From the NCBI GenBank assembly GCA_025765615.1, contig JAIVFJ010000001.1:124001-188000 (forward strand): a stretch of DNA of 64,000 bases. Direction: 5' to 3'. Of the stretch, positions 9,814 to 23,004 are shown piece after piece. The notes beneath the pieces are model-generated. The model searched no databases. It saw only the letters and a program-made list of their open reading frames with translations, and was not told the DNA's origin. This stretch comes from Zopfochytrium polystomum. Taxonomy: Eukaryota > Chytridiomycota > Chytridiomycetes > Chytridiales > Chytridiaceae. Position 1 is the stretch's first letter. Each line of letters opens with the position of its first letter. Made by a program: the position numbers and the translations under genes.

Positions 9814-12590
9814 ATGGACACCAGCAAAACCGCCGCGGGTATGAACAAGAAGACCGCAAAGGCCGCGAGGAAGGCCGCCGCCGCAGCCGCTGCAGCAACA
9901 GCTGCTGCCTCGACCGGATCGGGGCCGGCTGCTGCCGCCGCCGCCGCCGCGTCAACAGCAACGCGGGTGCAGCAGCAGGCGGAGGACCCCTTCCCTCCGT
10001 CCTTGTCCGGCAGCTCCGCCCCCTTCCCCATCTCCGCCGCCAAGCCGCTCCTCTCGACGACGGCAACGGGCGCTTTGACCGCCTCGGCCGCGGTGCAGCT
10101 CGCCCAGCGCTTAGCCGCCGTCAGCCTCCAAGATGCATCGCTGAACCCCGCAGCCGCCGCAGAGTCGCGCCACGACGGCGGCGACGCCGACTTTGACAGA
10201 TTTGACGTCGATCTTGACGCGGAAGGGCCGTCGTTCTCTACAAAGGTTTGGACACCCGGCAAGACCGAATCGCATAATCTCTTTGCCACCTCTGCTTCGC
10301 CCCAGGGTCTGTTCGCTGACTCTCGCTTTACCAGGATTTGTATGTGAACCCCACCCCCGAGAAGTACGATCGTCTTGTCAAGCAGTTGACCGTCCGGATG
10401 GCCGACGGGCAGGGAGAAACAATAATGGAGCTCGGGATCGAGGGTACGCGATCCGCTCGTCCGTCGGCGCTATTTGAAGAGTCCTGCTAAAGTTGTAATC
10501 GTTTCCAGACGATGGCAGCTCCATGAAGCTCGATGCCGAAGCTTATGCGTCCGCCCTGAGTACCCTCAAACGCGCCGCAGACAGTTTATCCGCCGACCTC
10601 ACGGTTCTGCACGAGCGCCGCTCGCTCATACTCCCCACTTCGTCAGCAAACGAATTCTCCCTGGACTCGCTTCGCATTGTTGAGTCATCCATGACCCCGA
10701 GGGCCGAAGGCGCAGACAACTCCGTCAGACGACCTTCCGTGGCCCTTGAGGAACCCCCAATACCGGGAGCCGAGTTGAAAACTGAACGACACCGACGGCT
10801 CCTCGGATGAGAAGAACGGCGCCGCCTCCCCCAACAGCGGCCACTACTTTGCCCACGTCCTCATTCGGCGGCGACCCGGTGAAGTTGCTGACATCCTCGA
10901 GTTGCGGATAGCAGTCGTCGGGAACGTGGACGCCGGCAAGTCCACATTGCTCGGTGTCCTGACGAAAGACGTTCTCGACGACGGCAGAGGGAAGGCCCGT
11001 GTCAACCTCTTCCGACACAAGCACGAAATGGAAAGCGGTAGAACGAGTTCGGTCGGTCTCGAGATGATGGGATTCAACTCGAAAGGCCAAGTCGTTACTC
11101 CTGCGATGCTTGGAAAAACCGAAAATCTCATGGGACGACATATGCGTTGAATCCTCCAAGGTATGTTTGCCTTTTGCTCGCATCAAAGTGTGAAGAAGGT
11201 TTGACTTTCACAACTAGGTTCTGAGTTTTATTGATTTGGCCGGTCACGAGAAATATTTGAAAACAACAGTCTTTGGAATGACTGGCTGTGCCCCAGACTT
11301 TGTTATGCTTATGGTGAGATTGGTCACTCCTTTTACGTCTCTGCTCACTCGCAAATTATTTTTTTCTCCTACTTAGATCGGCTCGAACGCTGGCATAATT
11401 GGAATGACGAAAGGTAAAAGCCTTATTCCTCTCTCCGAATGTTAACCTCTACTCAATTAAAAAGAGCACCTTGGACTTGCGCTTGCGTTGAACGTCCCCG
11501 TTTACATCGTCATCACCAAGATCGACATGTGTCCGCGGAACATCCTCGAAAGCACAATAAAGCAGCTCACCAAAATCCTCAAGAGTTCCGGCTGCCGAAA
11601 AATCCCCATGTTTATAAGAACAATAGGCGATGTACTGGTGACTGCTGGCAACTTCGTATCTGAACGGTAATTCTACTTGGATCTCTCATTGCGGAACTGA
11701 TGTGGCATCAACTTCTTCAGTGTTTGTCCAATATTCCTCGTGTCCAACATTACGGGGCAAGGACTGGACCTTTTGAAAACGTTCTTGAATGTCATTCACG
11801 CAAACGGCGTCGGACGGTATGACTCGAGCTCTCCTGTTGAATACCAAATAACAGGTATTCAAGTTTGAAGATAAATGGTCATTGCTAATTCTAAACGAAT
11901 TGCGCTTGCAGATACGTTTTCGGTTCCTGGCGTTGGCACGGTAGTCAGTGGAACCGTGATGGGTGGTATGGTCCACGTTGGCGACTCCCTTCTTTTAGGC
12001 CCTGATTCGACAGGGCATTTCACTCCAACCATAGTCAAGTCTATTCAGCGCAAGCGGGTGAATGTTCCATACTGCAGTGCAGGTCAAAGTGCAAGTTTTG
12101 CTTTGAAGAAAGTGAAACGATCAAGTATACGAAAAGGAATGGTGATGTTAAGGTGTGTTCTTGGGTTTCCTGCTGATGGTGGGCATTGGCTCATTTCACC
12201 ATTTCTTCTTCAGTCGAGCGGCCGATGCGAAAGCTGTGTTCGAGTTTGAGGCCGAGGTCCTTGTCCTGTACCACAGCACCACAATAGGCGCCAAGTACCA
12301 AGCCATGCTTCACTGCGGTTGCGTTCGACAAACCGCAAAGATCGTGGGAATGGACAAGCAGGTTCTAAGAACCGGGGACCGCGCGATGGTCAGATTCCGC
12401 TTTATCCAGCACCCCGAGTATTTGAAGATTGGCACGCGGTTACTCTTCCGTGAAGGTTAGTTCCATACACTGCGCTGTAGAAGCCCAATCCGTCTCACGC
12501 TTGAATTGCTCCGTTTCAGGTCGAACGAAGGGGGTGGGTAAGGTGGTGCGGTTAGGACCGAGGGACCCGAAAGAGGCTGGACCGGCTTGA
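9814..12590 (+). CDS. GTPBP1: GTPBP1/GTPBP2-type translational GTPase
   Basis: A multi-exon gene. The N-terminus is Ala-rich and low complexity, then [18 protein letters not shown]. The G domain is complete: G1 GNVDAGKST (about 10921-10945), the family signature [16 protein letters not shown]3 [19 protein letters not shown]4 TKIDMC. Domains 2 and 3 follow, with [55 protein letters not shown] and [11 protein letters not shown]. The last exon ends in RTKGVGKVV with stop at 12588-12590. These GTPases are eEF1A-like factors linked to ribosome rescue and mRNA decay; the family is absent from yeast. One extra A at 10778-10781 breaks the frame in the linker before the G domain; removing it joins GAELKL to [10 protein letters not shown]. 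Confidence 0.93.
10778..10781 (+). other. Single-base (+1) frame disruption in the GTPBP1-like gene
   Basis: TTGAAAACTGAAC: the upstream frame reads TTG AAA ACT and soon stops; dropping one A gives TTG AAA CTG AAC and connects to the G domain. I could not find a GT-AG intron that repairs the phase as simply. Confidence 0.65.
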
Positions 12591-12847
12591 TCAGAGTTGG
12601 CCCTTTCATTGACTCTGAGGATTTCATGCTTCAAATGTTTCTGCACCCAAGCCCCGGTGCATCCAAGTTCCTATTTTGCTTGCAGGAGCGTTTGTTTGCT
12701 GCCCACGCGCTCGCGGTTGTGAATGACACAATTTGAAGTAGTGATATAGTGATAATCGTTCGTGCAAATCGTTGCGGTCGACGTGGAAGAAAGGTGGAAG
12801 TTAGTAAAAAAAGGCTCAGAAACAAAGAGGAGAAACGTTGGGAAAAA
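12591..12847 (+). other. GTPBP1-like to COPA spacer
   Basis: 257 bp holding the 3' UTR of one gene and the promoter of the next; no coding signal and no obvious TATA box. Confidence 0.4.
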
Positions 12848-15800
12848 ATGCTGGCCAAATTCGAAACAAGGGTGAGTGAGTGGCTGGCGATGACTAGCAT
12901 AGATCAATCGTGAGAGCAGTCCTGGCAGCAAGCTTCGGTCATCAAGTGGGAATGCTCAGACGACGATCTGCGTCAAACAGTTGGAAGCATCCTTTGCGGT
13001 TGTCGAAGCTGAGAGCTGGGCTGGTTTGCGCCTTGGCCGAAGGACGCGTGAATCTGGCCCGATTGGGCGCTAGATCTGCTAACTAGTTTTCCCCTGTCCC
13101 CATATCCCGCCATCACATATTTTCGCGTCTCTGCATAGTCGAGCCGCGTCAAAGGCCTTTCCTTCCATCCGAAGAGGCCATGGATCTTGGCCGCCCTCCA
13201 CAATGGGTCAGTCCAAATGTGGGACTACAAGATTGGATCAATGGTCGATCGGTTTGATGAACACGAAGGTTAGCCGCCAATTGGTAATCTCGTGCGGTTC
13301 TGAAAACCGGTTCCTCTCTCCAACTTGCTGTCGCAGGTCCCGTCCGAGGCGTTTCATTCCACCCGACTCAGCCTCTGTTCGTATCGTGCGGCGACGACTA
13401 CAAGATCAAGGTGTGGAACTGGAAACTTCGGCGCTGCCTGTTCACCCTCAATGGCCACCTCGACTACGTGCGCACGGTCTTTTTCCACCACGAGCATCCG
13501 TGGATCATCAGCTGTTCCGACGATCAGACAATCAGGATCTGGAACTGGCAGTCGAGGAACTGCATTGCGATTCTGACCGGACACAACCACTACGTAATGT
13601 CCGCCATGTTCCACCCGAAGGACGACTTGGTCGTGTCCGCTTCTTTGGATCAGACGGTTCGCGTCTGGGATATCAGCGGTGAGTAGCAAGGGGAAAAAAA
13701 GCGGGGGTGAACCGAGCCTGCACATGGGACCGCCAGTGCTGATAATGAATTTTTTGCTGTTATCAGGGCTGCGAAAGAAGCATGCATCTCCTCAGTCGAT
13801 GACCTTGGACGACTCGCACCGTGGCGGGGCTCAGGCCGATATGTTTGGCAACACCGATGTCGTCGTCAAGTACGTGCTGGAGGGTCACGATCGCGGTGTC
13901 AACTGGGCGTCGTTCCACCCAAACCTCCCATTCATCGTCTCTGGCTCGGACGATCGTCAGGTCAAAGTCTGGAGATACAACGGTTCGAGCATCCTGTTCA
14001 ACAAATGCGCGGGACATCTAATGACGCGATCCCCCATTTCCCTTGCCAGAAACGCGGGCGTGGGAGGCAGATTCGCTGCGCGGGCACTACAACAACATCA
14101 ACTGCGTTATTTTCCACCCGCGACAGGACCTGATCATCAGTAACTCTGAGGATAAGACGATCAGTATTTGGGACATGTCGAAGAAGACCCGTCTGCAGAC
14201 GTTCCGTCAAGAGCATGACCGCTTTTGGGTGCTCACTGCCCACCCGGAATTGAACCTGTTCGCAGCGGGTGAGGGAGCGGCAACAAGAGTATGCATGCCC
14301 GTGGGTTAAATGATTTTACTCTTAGGGCATGACGGTGGCTTCATTGTGTTCAAGCTGGAGCGGGAGCGCCCCGCGCAAGCTCTTCACCAAAATCAGCTCT
14401 TTTACGTCAAGGACAAATTCCTGCGGATGCATGACTTTAACAACTCGAACGATGTCCCCCTGCTTTCGGTTCGCAAAGCGACTACTGGCCAGTCTCCCCC
14501 AGCACGGACGCTTTCGTACAACCCCGCGGAACACTCGATTCTGATTTGCTACGTAAGCTGATCTCACACCTGAAAACCGTGCGCCAATCTTCGTCACTCA
14601 CAAGACATATCCCCACAGCCGAACGATGGAGGGAGCTACGAGCTGCACACACTTCCTCGTCAAATGAACGGAGATGTCCGCGAAGGCTCTGACGCAAAGA
14701 AAGGGTCCGGGCATGCTGCCGTGTTTGTGGGTCGCAACCGCTTCGCTGTTTTCGATAAGCAGGGCCAGGTGAGAACTTTTGTTTGAAAGCTGCGACTGGA
14801 CGACCGTAACGTGCCTTTCTTTTTGAATTTAGAACATTATTATCAAGGACCTGCAAAACCAGGCGACCAAGTCTTTCAAAACGCCGGGCGTCATTGTTGA
14901 CATGTTCTACGCGGGCTCGAAGAACCTTCTGCTCACCACAGCAACGTCCGTAATTCTGTATGACACGGAACTTCGCGTCACCGTGAGCGAACTTTCCATT
15001 GCGGGTGTGCGCTATGCCGTCTGGTCGCCCGATGGCTCCATGGTTGCACTTTTGAGCAAGAACAGTGAGTGGCTTTTGCGAGAAGCCGTCCCTCTGACTG
15101 TAAAGAGTCCAGCCATTGTCATTGCAAGCAAGCAGTTGGAGCAACTCAGCCTGATCCACGAGACGATAAAGATCAAGAGCGGAACGTGGGACGACATAGG
15201 AATTTTCTTATACTCGACCCAGAACCACATCAAATACGCTCTTCCCGAGGGGTCAGTTCCAGTTCGCCCTTCTCCCCACTTGCTCCACGCTAACAAAGGC
15301 CGCCTTTTCGAAATGCAGAGATGTGGGCATCATCAGAACTTCGGAACAGCCAATCTATCTGACCAAGGTCAAGGGCAAGAACCTGCACTGCCTCGACCGT
15401 GACGGCAAAATTCGTGTCATCGCCATCGACCCGTCAGAGTACAAGTTCAAGAGCGCTTTAGTGAAGCGCAACTACGATGAAGTGCTGCAAATCATTCGCA
15501 CCTCCAACCTTGTCGGGCAATCCATCATTGCCTACTTGCAAAAGAAGGGCTACCCAGAGGTATGATATCCTTTATTTTTTCTGCGTTTGTTGACGCCCTC
15601 CAAGGTTGCTCTTCATTTCGTGAAAGACAGCAAGACTCGTTTCGAACTTGCCCTGCAATGCGGAAATCTCGAAGTTGCAGAAGAAACCGCAAAAGTTCTT
15701 AACCGTGACGAGTCGTGGAATTTGCTGGCCAGCGAAGCGTTGCGCCAAGGCAACCACAAGGCAAGAAGCTTAAAATTTTTTTCGTTCCGTGCGCGTCCCT

Positions 15801-17850
15801 TACATGGAGTTTAAAGATTGTAGAGAAGGCCCTGCAGCAGACCAAAAACTTTGACCGTCTGTCCTTCCTTTACTTCATCACCGGAAACACGGAAAACTTG
15901 AAGAAGATGCTGAAGATCTCTCAGCTGCGTGGGGACGTGATGTCGCGGTATCACAACGGGTTGTACTTGGGTGATGTCGAGGATCAGATTTCCGTTTTAA
16001 AGGAAGTGGGGCAATGTAAGTAACAACATTTGGCAGTGTCGTTGCTTGCTTCTCACGATGCTTCTCCCAGCACCCCTCGCCTACTTGGCGGCAAAAACGC
16101 ACGGCCTCGAAGAGGAAGCCAACGCCATCTTTGAAGCAGCAAACACGGGCTTGTCCGCTCCACCGCCTGTGAAGCAGGCTGGCGTTTTGCTCAAGCCGCC
16201 CGCGCCCATCCTCCGACACTTTGATTCGAACTGGCCACAGCTCACGCAGACGCGCAGCTTCTTCGAAGGTGGACTCTTTGGCAAGGCGGACAACCCGATC
16301 GCAGCACCCATCCCTCTCGACACCACCGAGATGGAAGACGTCGGCGGCGGCGACTGGGGCGACGAAGACGACCTCGATATTCCCGAGCTCAAGCCCACAA
16401 AGAAGGCGGGCACCGCCGCCGCCGCGGCAGCGCCAAAGTCGGTGGCCCGCGCGGAGGGCGAAGGGTGGGACGACGACGACCTGGACATTCCGGCGGACGA
16501 CTTTGAAATCGCGCCGACGAACGGCGTCTCGCTGGACGAGTTTGTCGCTCCGCTGCCGGGACCGGCGATCGGAGAAATTTGGGTTCGCAACTCGCAGTTG
16601 GCGGCAGACCATGTGGCTGCCGGGTCGTTTGAGACCGCCATGCAGGTGATTCTTTAGCCCAGTCGGCGTTGGGGGGGCTGTTCCGTCAAGGGGATGCTTG
16701 TTTACTGAACACTCGATCTTTCCCAAAAACAGCTCCTCAACCGGCAGATCGGCGCGGTGAACTTCGCTCCGCTCAAGCCCTTGTTCTTCACCGTGCTTCA
16801 AGCATCAAAGGCGTACCTTTCCTGCAATGCGTCTCTGCCGTCGATCGCGATTCCCATTAACCGCATCTCGGACGACAAGCGAGGCGGCGAAAAGAAGCTT
16901 CCGTTCCAAGCAATCACTCTGCAGTCTGTCATTAACAAGTTGCAGGAAGCATATTCGGCGACAGCTTCAGGAGGGTAAGTGCTCAACGAGTATTCTTTGA
17001 ATCCAGTTTGAAGGCCAATCTCCTAATGGTTTTCCGCAGGTTCTCCACTGCATTGGCAATCTTTGAAACAATTATTCACCAATTGATCTTTGTGATTACC
17101 ACCCGAAAGAACGAAGTGGAGGAGGTGACGAGCCGTTTCTTTTGTCTTGTTTTCGATTTACATTCGAATCTATCCGTACATTAACCTTCCTTTTTTCGGG
17201 ACCTGATACTGCAGATCCAGCAACTCTTGACCGTTGCCCGCGAGTACATTCTGGGTCTAAAGATGGAGATCTCCCGCAAAGACCCGTCGACCCCACCAAA
17301 GCGTGCACTGGAACTCGCCGCGTACTTTACCCACTGCCAACTTCAGCCTCTTCACCTTCAACTCACGCTCAGATCGGCAATGACGTTTGCGTACAAGCTC
17401 AAGAACATGGACCTGGCGAGCCAGTTCGCCCGTCGATACTTGGAACTTGGACCGCCGGCGGACAAGGCGCAGACGGTAACCGCAATTTATTTCGGCTTGG
17501 GGAGGGGCGCACGGTGCAACAAAATTTTATCTAATGCTCTGACACACTGTTCACCCGCCTCGCGAAAATCCTAAAAAAAAACTACAACAAACCCAATCCA
17601 TCATTCCCAGGCCCGCCGACTGCTCCAAATGTGCGAAGGCAAGGCGGACGACATTGCGGTCGACTACGACCAGCACAACCCGTTCGTGGTCTGCGCCATC
17701 TCGTACACGCCCATCTACCGCGGCAGTCCGTCGGTCCTCTGCCCGTACTGCGGCGCGTCGTACAAGCCGGAGTTCGCGGGCCGGCTGTGCAAGATTTGCG
17801 ACGTTGCGGCGATCGGCGCGAACGGGTCGGGGCTTCGGAGCATGCAGTGA
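12848..17850 (+). CDS. COP1: Coatomer subunit alpha (alpha-COP)
   Basis: A full-length gene of about 1,200 codons with roughly sixteen short introns. Exon 1 is only MLAKFETR. It reads into [16 protein letters not shown] and MWDYKIG, then a run of WD40 repeats ([79 protein letters not shown]). The coatomer WD-associated region follows ([49 protein letters not shown]), then an acidic hinge ([13 protein letters not shown]) and the COPI C-terminal domain ending in a CPYCGASY…[10 protein letters not shown] cysteine module. It is a structural subunit of COPI coats for Golgi-to-ER retrieval; the WD40 propeller binds dilysine cargo. Every exon joins in phase and no frame disruption was found. Confidence 0.97.
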
Positions 17851-17915
17851 ACAAAAAAGAAGACCAGTTTTGCTTTGGTTTGTGATGTGGACCCGTTCGC
17901 TTGCTCTTGTATTTC

Positions 17916-17952
<37 letters not shown>

Positions 17953-18647
17953 CGCTTCCTTCTCTTCAACTGGATGCTGTTTTGGGTGCTGCTGTAGCTG
18001 CTTCTGAAATAAGCTCTCTCGGTGTCACCCACCAACGACACTGCCCAATGCCATGGGTTTTCCTTTCTTTTTTTTTTCTTCTTTTTTTTTTTTCCTTCCT
18101 CTTTTGCTTCTTTCTTTTTGTGCCATCCCCTCGTGCCCCCTTAAAAATTTTCTCAGTTCCTCTTCAATTTTCGTGAAACTTTTCACACATGTAGGGTGTG
18201 CTAGGGGGGTGGGGGGTTGGTAACAGGCTGCTCGGGGGCTGCGTTGTTGCGCCCCAATAGTGCCTACTTTTTTGACTGTGTTGTTGTTACTTGTTCTCTT
18301 AGAATTTTTTCGACCGGTGCGGGGGAGTGTGAGTGACAAGAGGGAATGTTCGAACGAACGAACGACTGTTTGTATGGCAAAGGCTGCGACCAGCAGTATA
18401 CGTTGCCCCCTCCTTTATACCGGTTAACTTTGCATTTGTAATACCCACCCAAACGCCCGCAAACAAACAAAACTCAGAACGCATTCTGGAACCGCCAGAT
18501 ATCCAGACCTACCGGAAAATGGGAACAGAACAAAACAAAAAAAAAAAAAAAAGCGTTAATGCACTCCAAGCGAACACACCGCCCTGCAGAACACAAGAAA
18601 AAAAAAGAACCCCCCCCCCATCCTCCCCCTCCGCACGCGCGAATCGC
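17851..18647. other. 3' intergenic region with long A tract
   Basis: No gene. It contains an uninterrupted 35-A tract at 17917-17951, 66 bp after the COPA stop, and T-rich low-complexity sequence at 18060-18120. Convergent with the secreted-protein gene to the right. Confidence 0.6.
17917..17951 (+). repeat. Poly(A) homopolymer, 35 bp
   Basis: Uninterrupted A run just beyond the COPA coding region. Confidence 0.95.
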
Positions 18648-19542
18648 TTAACTGGAGCTCGACAAAATGTTTCCGTTGCCGTCGGTGCCGGCCCACCCGA
18701 CGCGGACCTTGATGTCGCAGCTGGCGGCGGCGGAGCAGGTCGAGCCGCAAATGTTGTCGATGCAGGTGCAGGCGGAGAGCGCGCAGTCGGTCGGCGACCA
18801 GGCGAGCGAGGTCGCCGAGATGGGGACGCCTTTATTTTATTTTATTTTATTTTTTTTTTTTTGGTTGGTTGGTTGGTTTGGTTGGTTGGTTGATGTGAAA
18901 CTGTACTTTTAGTGGTGAAGACCCACTCGACAACAACCAACAGCACACGTTGCACGAGTAAAACACCCCCACCGCCCCCTCACCATTCTGCAAATTCACA
19001 ACCACAGTCCTCGCCGGCACGTAATACAAATCGCCGTCCAGCTTGCTCCACGCGACGGGTCCCGACTTGAACAGCTGGCCCCTAAAATACAGCAGGACCT
19101 GGACATAGGGGGCGACCGTCGCCGACGTCGTCCCTCTCACCAGGGCAAAGCTTCCGGGGACAACGAGCTCCGAGTACTGGTCGACGAGGGGGTAGAAGGC
19201 CGCGGTTTTCACTGCGTTGTAGGACGCTGAGGTGGTGGAGGAGGTGGTGGAGGGGGCGGTGGAGTTGACGTAGAGGAACTGGAGGAAGAAAACGGAGGGC
19301 ACGCCCTTGACGTAGAGGTCGCTGGTGTCGGCGGCGGCGACCCTGCGCTGGGCGCAGGTGCCGGACTGGCCGCAGTAGGAGCCGTCGGGGGAGCCCCAGG
19401 ACGGCGGGTCGTGGTCGCCTTGAGCGAGCACGAGGGTGTCGTCGGGAGATGGGAGGATGAGGGCCAGCAGTAGCGCGAGCAGCAGTGTGGTGGTGATGGT
19501 GATGGCGGTGGTGGTGGTGGTGGTGTGGGAAGGCGGTGCCAT
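18648..19542 (-). CDS. Secreted protein with cysteine-rich C-terminus, unknown function
   Basis: Exon 1 is 19542-18984 and exon 2 is 18829-18648; the 154-bp intron contains TTTTA and GGTT simple repeats, and the phase joins NLQN-G-VPIS. The 246-residue product starts MAPPSHTTTTTT and has a strong hydrophobic stretch (TTTLLLALLLALILPS), so a signal peptide is likely. A mature domain with YCGQSGTCAQRR, FLQFLYVNST and YVPARTVVVNLQNG follows. The end is Cys-rich: DCALSACTCIDNICGSTC, then CDIKVRVGWAGTDGNG. I do not recognise the family. An extracellular or cell-wall role is inferred from the signal peptide and cysteine density. Confidence 0.65.
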
Positions 19543-19660
19543 CGCAGCTTCGTGTTTTTTTCGGGACAATTCCGAAGAAAAAGGTCCAAGTTTTCGGACA
19601 AAAGCACCTCAACTCTTCCGACCGATTCCACCAAGACCCCAACCCCCCCAAAAAAAAAAA

Positions 19661-19691
<31 letters not shown>

Positions 19692-20460
19692 CGAAAATAG
19701 GGAGTACGCTACTGCCATGAAGCAGAAGCAAGAGACGGCAAGAACGAACGATGGGAGCAAATTAGGGAGGAGACACGGCGGGTGGGCGGGTGGGCGGATG
19801 GACGGACTTAGCAGACGGACCGTGTTCGTAGAAGAATGGGAAAAGCGGGCAACAACGCAAAGTAACTGGCGTGGAGTGGCGTGCGGATGGAGCTGCAGTC
19901 ACTCCCACCAGAAAGAAGCAGCGATAACAAGAAAGAAAACAAAAAAGAACAAGAAGGAAGAAGAAAAAGGAAGAACAAGATTGTGTTAGCGGAAAGAGGC
20001 GGGATGAACGGAGAAGAAAGTAAACAAGGAGGACACAAAGAGGGGGGGAAAAAAAAAAACAAAAAAAACAAAAAAGCAAGCAAAAAAAAGGAAACCACCT
20101 CACAGGTTGCACATGAAACCAACGCCTGCCAGGCGAGGCATTGAGACAGGAAATGGATTCGGTAGGTACAAAGAGCAGACAAGTTTGGCGAGGGAAAAAA
20201 GACGGGAGGGAGACGAGTAAGAATCTGGTCAACCATAATTGGACGAACCGCTGACAGGAATTCAAACACATCGTGGGGGGTGGAATGAGAGGGAGCGGGT
20301 GATAAAGAAAAAATGTTCTGCCGGGAACAGAGGGAATGGTGGTGATAAAAAATGGAAAAAGAAAAAAAAAAGAGCAGATCAGGCCCCCGACGTCGGATGA
20401 AAAATGGAGGAATCTCTATTCGCGTTCGGTATTTTGAAACACAAGATAGGAGCCCTGCGT
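19543..20460. other. Purine-rich intergenic region
   Basis: No gene. Poly(A) of 28 bp at 19650-19677, then AG-rich sequence to about 20360. The open frames here are low complexity (Lys/Asn or Phe/Ser strings) and not credible proteins. Confidence 0.55.
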
Positions 20461-21769
20461 TTACATCACGTCCTTCTTCTTCTTGTTCGCTCCTTTTCGT
20501 GGAGGTGTTACCGGCCGGCCAGAGTTCATTCCCCCGTAAGCGTACTTCTGCTTCTTCTCGGCGGGCTTCAAGATCTGATTATATAAAGCAGAATGTTACA
20601 CAACGTTCATAAAAACCGGATAGGGCTGTACCTGGAAAGAACACATTAAAGTCTCGTCGACACTCATCATGGCTCCCGCGTTGTCAAACTCTCCACAGTA
20701 GTTCGGCGCTGAAAAGAGGGTAACAAGCTGGCGTTTTGCGAAAAACTCGTAGCCGTCCTCAACCACTTGGTGCGCCCGGCAAATCAGATCAAGATCGTGC
20801 TTTTGAAGGAACCGTGTGACAACATCGGTCCCGAAAGTGAAGCTAACACCCCTATCATTTTCACTCCATCCCGTAATCTCCTTGTCAGGGTCGGACCAAA
20901 GTAAATCACATAAGAGGCCTAGTGGAATATTAGAAAGATACTATCCGACAGAACAGAAAGGCCAACCGCACCAGTGTCTGGGACGTCAGTCGGTCGCATA
21001 ACCCGCCTAATTTGCTCCATTGATTGAAGGTCGGGCGACAGTCCACCGTGCATCGTAAAGATCTTTTCATCGATGATCGCGGCGATGGGCAGGCAGTTGA
21101 AGCAATCCGTGAAGGTCTTCCATAATTTTATGTTGTACCTTCGCTTGCCTGGAACATTGACGAAGATAGTGCGAGCAACTGTTTTAGACAAAGAAGGAAG
21201 TGGGGTAGTCTTACATTCATCATAGAATCCGTAAATACGATTGATACTGGCGCACTCGTGGTTTCCGCGAAGAATAAAGAAGTTTTCGGGGTATTTGATT
21301 TTATATGCCAAGAGAAGGCAGATCGTCTCCAAGGATTGCTTCCCTCTGTCGACGTAATCGCCCAGGAAAAGATAGTTGGCATCAGGGGGAAAGCCTCCGT
21401 ACTCGAACAGACGTAGAAGATCATAGTACTGGCCGTGAATGTCCCCTGCAGCCAGCACACGGACGATTAGAATAGTCTTAATCACAAAAATCACACAAGG
21501 TACCGCAGATCTTGATAGGCGCCTCGAGCTCCAGCAAAATTGGCTGGTTTATGAAGATCTCCCTCGACTTTGTGCACAGATATCTGATTTCGTGCTCAGC
21601 AAGCATCACTTGCTTGCCAGGACGACTGCCACGAACTTTCGGGGAAAAGGGTGCATCAGGTGATGTCTTGTCTTCACATCAGGGGAGATTGCGAACAACC
21701 AACCCAATCCTCACCTTCCAGTAGCCTTTCGATTACCGAATCGACATCTACCTCCTGGTTATCAGCCAT
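20461..21769 (-). CDS. GLC7: Serine/threonine protein phosphatase PP1 catalytic subunit
   Basis: Several exons; the start at 21769 reads [19 protein letters not shown]. All phosphoesterase metal motifs are present: [48 protein letters not shown]. Downstream are [60 protein letters not shown] and [16 protein letters not shown]. The final exon ([15 protein letters not shown], then PVTPPRK and a Lys-rich tail) ends at the TAA at 20461. The C-terminal TPPRK is the regulatory CDK site known in PP1. The enzyme dephosphorylates many targets through RVxF-type regulatory subunits. Confidence 0.96.
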
Positions 21770-23004
21770 CGTGGGGAAAGGAGATCCGGTAACAAAAGAA
21801 GATTGGGTGGAGGACGATCTGTGAGGAGTAGTGTAGCTTGAATCAGCAAGGAGGCATCACTATGGGAAGGCCAAGCGCGGTGAAGCGGGGCTGCGTTGGG
21901 ACGAAGGAGAGTGGGGGAGTGAACACTGATTGTCCAGGGGCGCGACTGAATAGCGGCATGGGGTGAACGAGGGGCTGGATCCAGCGATTCGTGGGGTCGC
22001 GCCAAGCCCGGACACTTCCGGATGGCGAACCATCAGCAGAAGGGACTGAAGGCGACAAGACTCCTCCATGAGTTGGCTGCTGCTGCTGTTGCTGAGCCAG
22101 GGACGAAAAAGGTGGTGGCGGGTGATGCGAGGGCGGTCGGCGATTGCGAGACTGCGAGTGAGGTGAAGGAGGGAGGGAGGGGAGGGTCACGACCACCCTT
22201 GCCGTGGTGTTGGTCGCCGTCGTCGTCGTCGTCGTCGTCGTCATCCACGCCCCCTCCCTTGCCCTCTATCTCTCGCTATCACTCTCCGCCCTATTCCCAC
22301 CCACCCGCTCTGTCTCTGTCCCTCTCCGCCGTGCCCCACCTTCTTTTTGTTCGCACACACTCCCAGACCTTTCTCGCAGATTTTTTTCTTTTCTTCCTTT
22401 TCCCTCGCAATAATTGAACGATTTCCAACTTTGTGTTTTTTTTTCTTTTTCTTTTGCTTGCCTTGTATCGCGAGAGGGACCACCGGATTACTACATATCA
22501 CGCTGCACTCCATAGCGAACACGCCGCTCTCGATGGTGTGCGAAGCGTAACAAGCGAGGAGGACCCCTCCCGTCGTGACAGCTTCAACTAGTCATGCTTG
22601 CAACCCGCCCTCTCAGCAACAAGCCGCGTCCGTACTGGTTATTGGGACGAGAGGGGCAAAGGAGTTTCTGCAAAAAGCCCTCCTCCTCCTCCTCCTCCTA
22701 TTGTCACTACCCCTCGTCCAGTATGCCCCTCGTCCACGCCAAGTCTCTCGCACGAGGTAAAGTGAGCAGAATAGTCCGAAGAGTGCTCGTTGCAGGGCTG
22801 TATTAGTTTGCAGAACGACCATGTCACACGCGCGATCCGGGGCGATCGATTATGGGCAAAAAAGCGAACAAAAAGAAGCTTGTCGATGGCGATGGAGAGG
22901 GCGCGCAGACAGACAGGCAGACAGACCCTTCTAAGCCCAAACATATCGCCAGCAGCGAAGACCAAGGGACTGAGCAGGGGGGGCATCATCACACACGCAC
23001 CGCC
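21770..23004. other. Divergent promoter region, PP1 / pyruvate kinase
   Basis: No supported gene. It includes a GTC trinucleotide repeat at about 22207-22243, pyrimidine-rich stretches around 22380-22460 and CTC repeats near 22680. An open frame continuous with the pyruvate-kinase N-terminus begins at 22852, so translation could start there instead of 23005. Confidence 0.5.

Noticed and set aside
19082..19760. Overlapping His/Pro- and Ser/Pro-rich minus-strand frames
   Set aside because: Shadow frames of the secreted-protein gene and its upstream low-complexity DNA.
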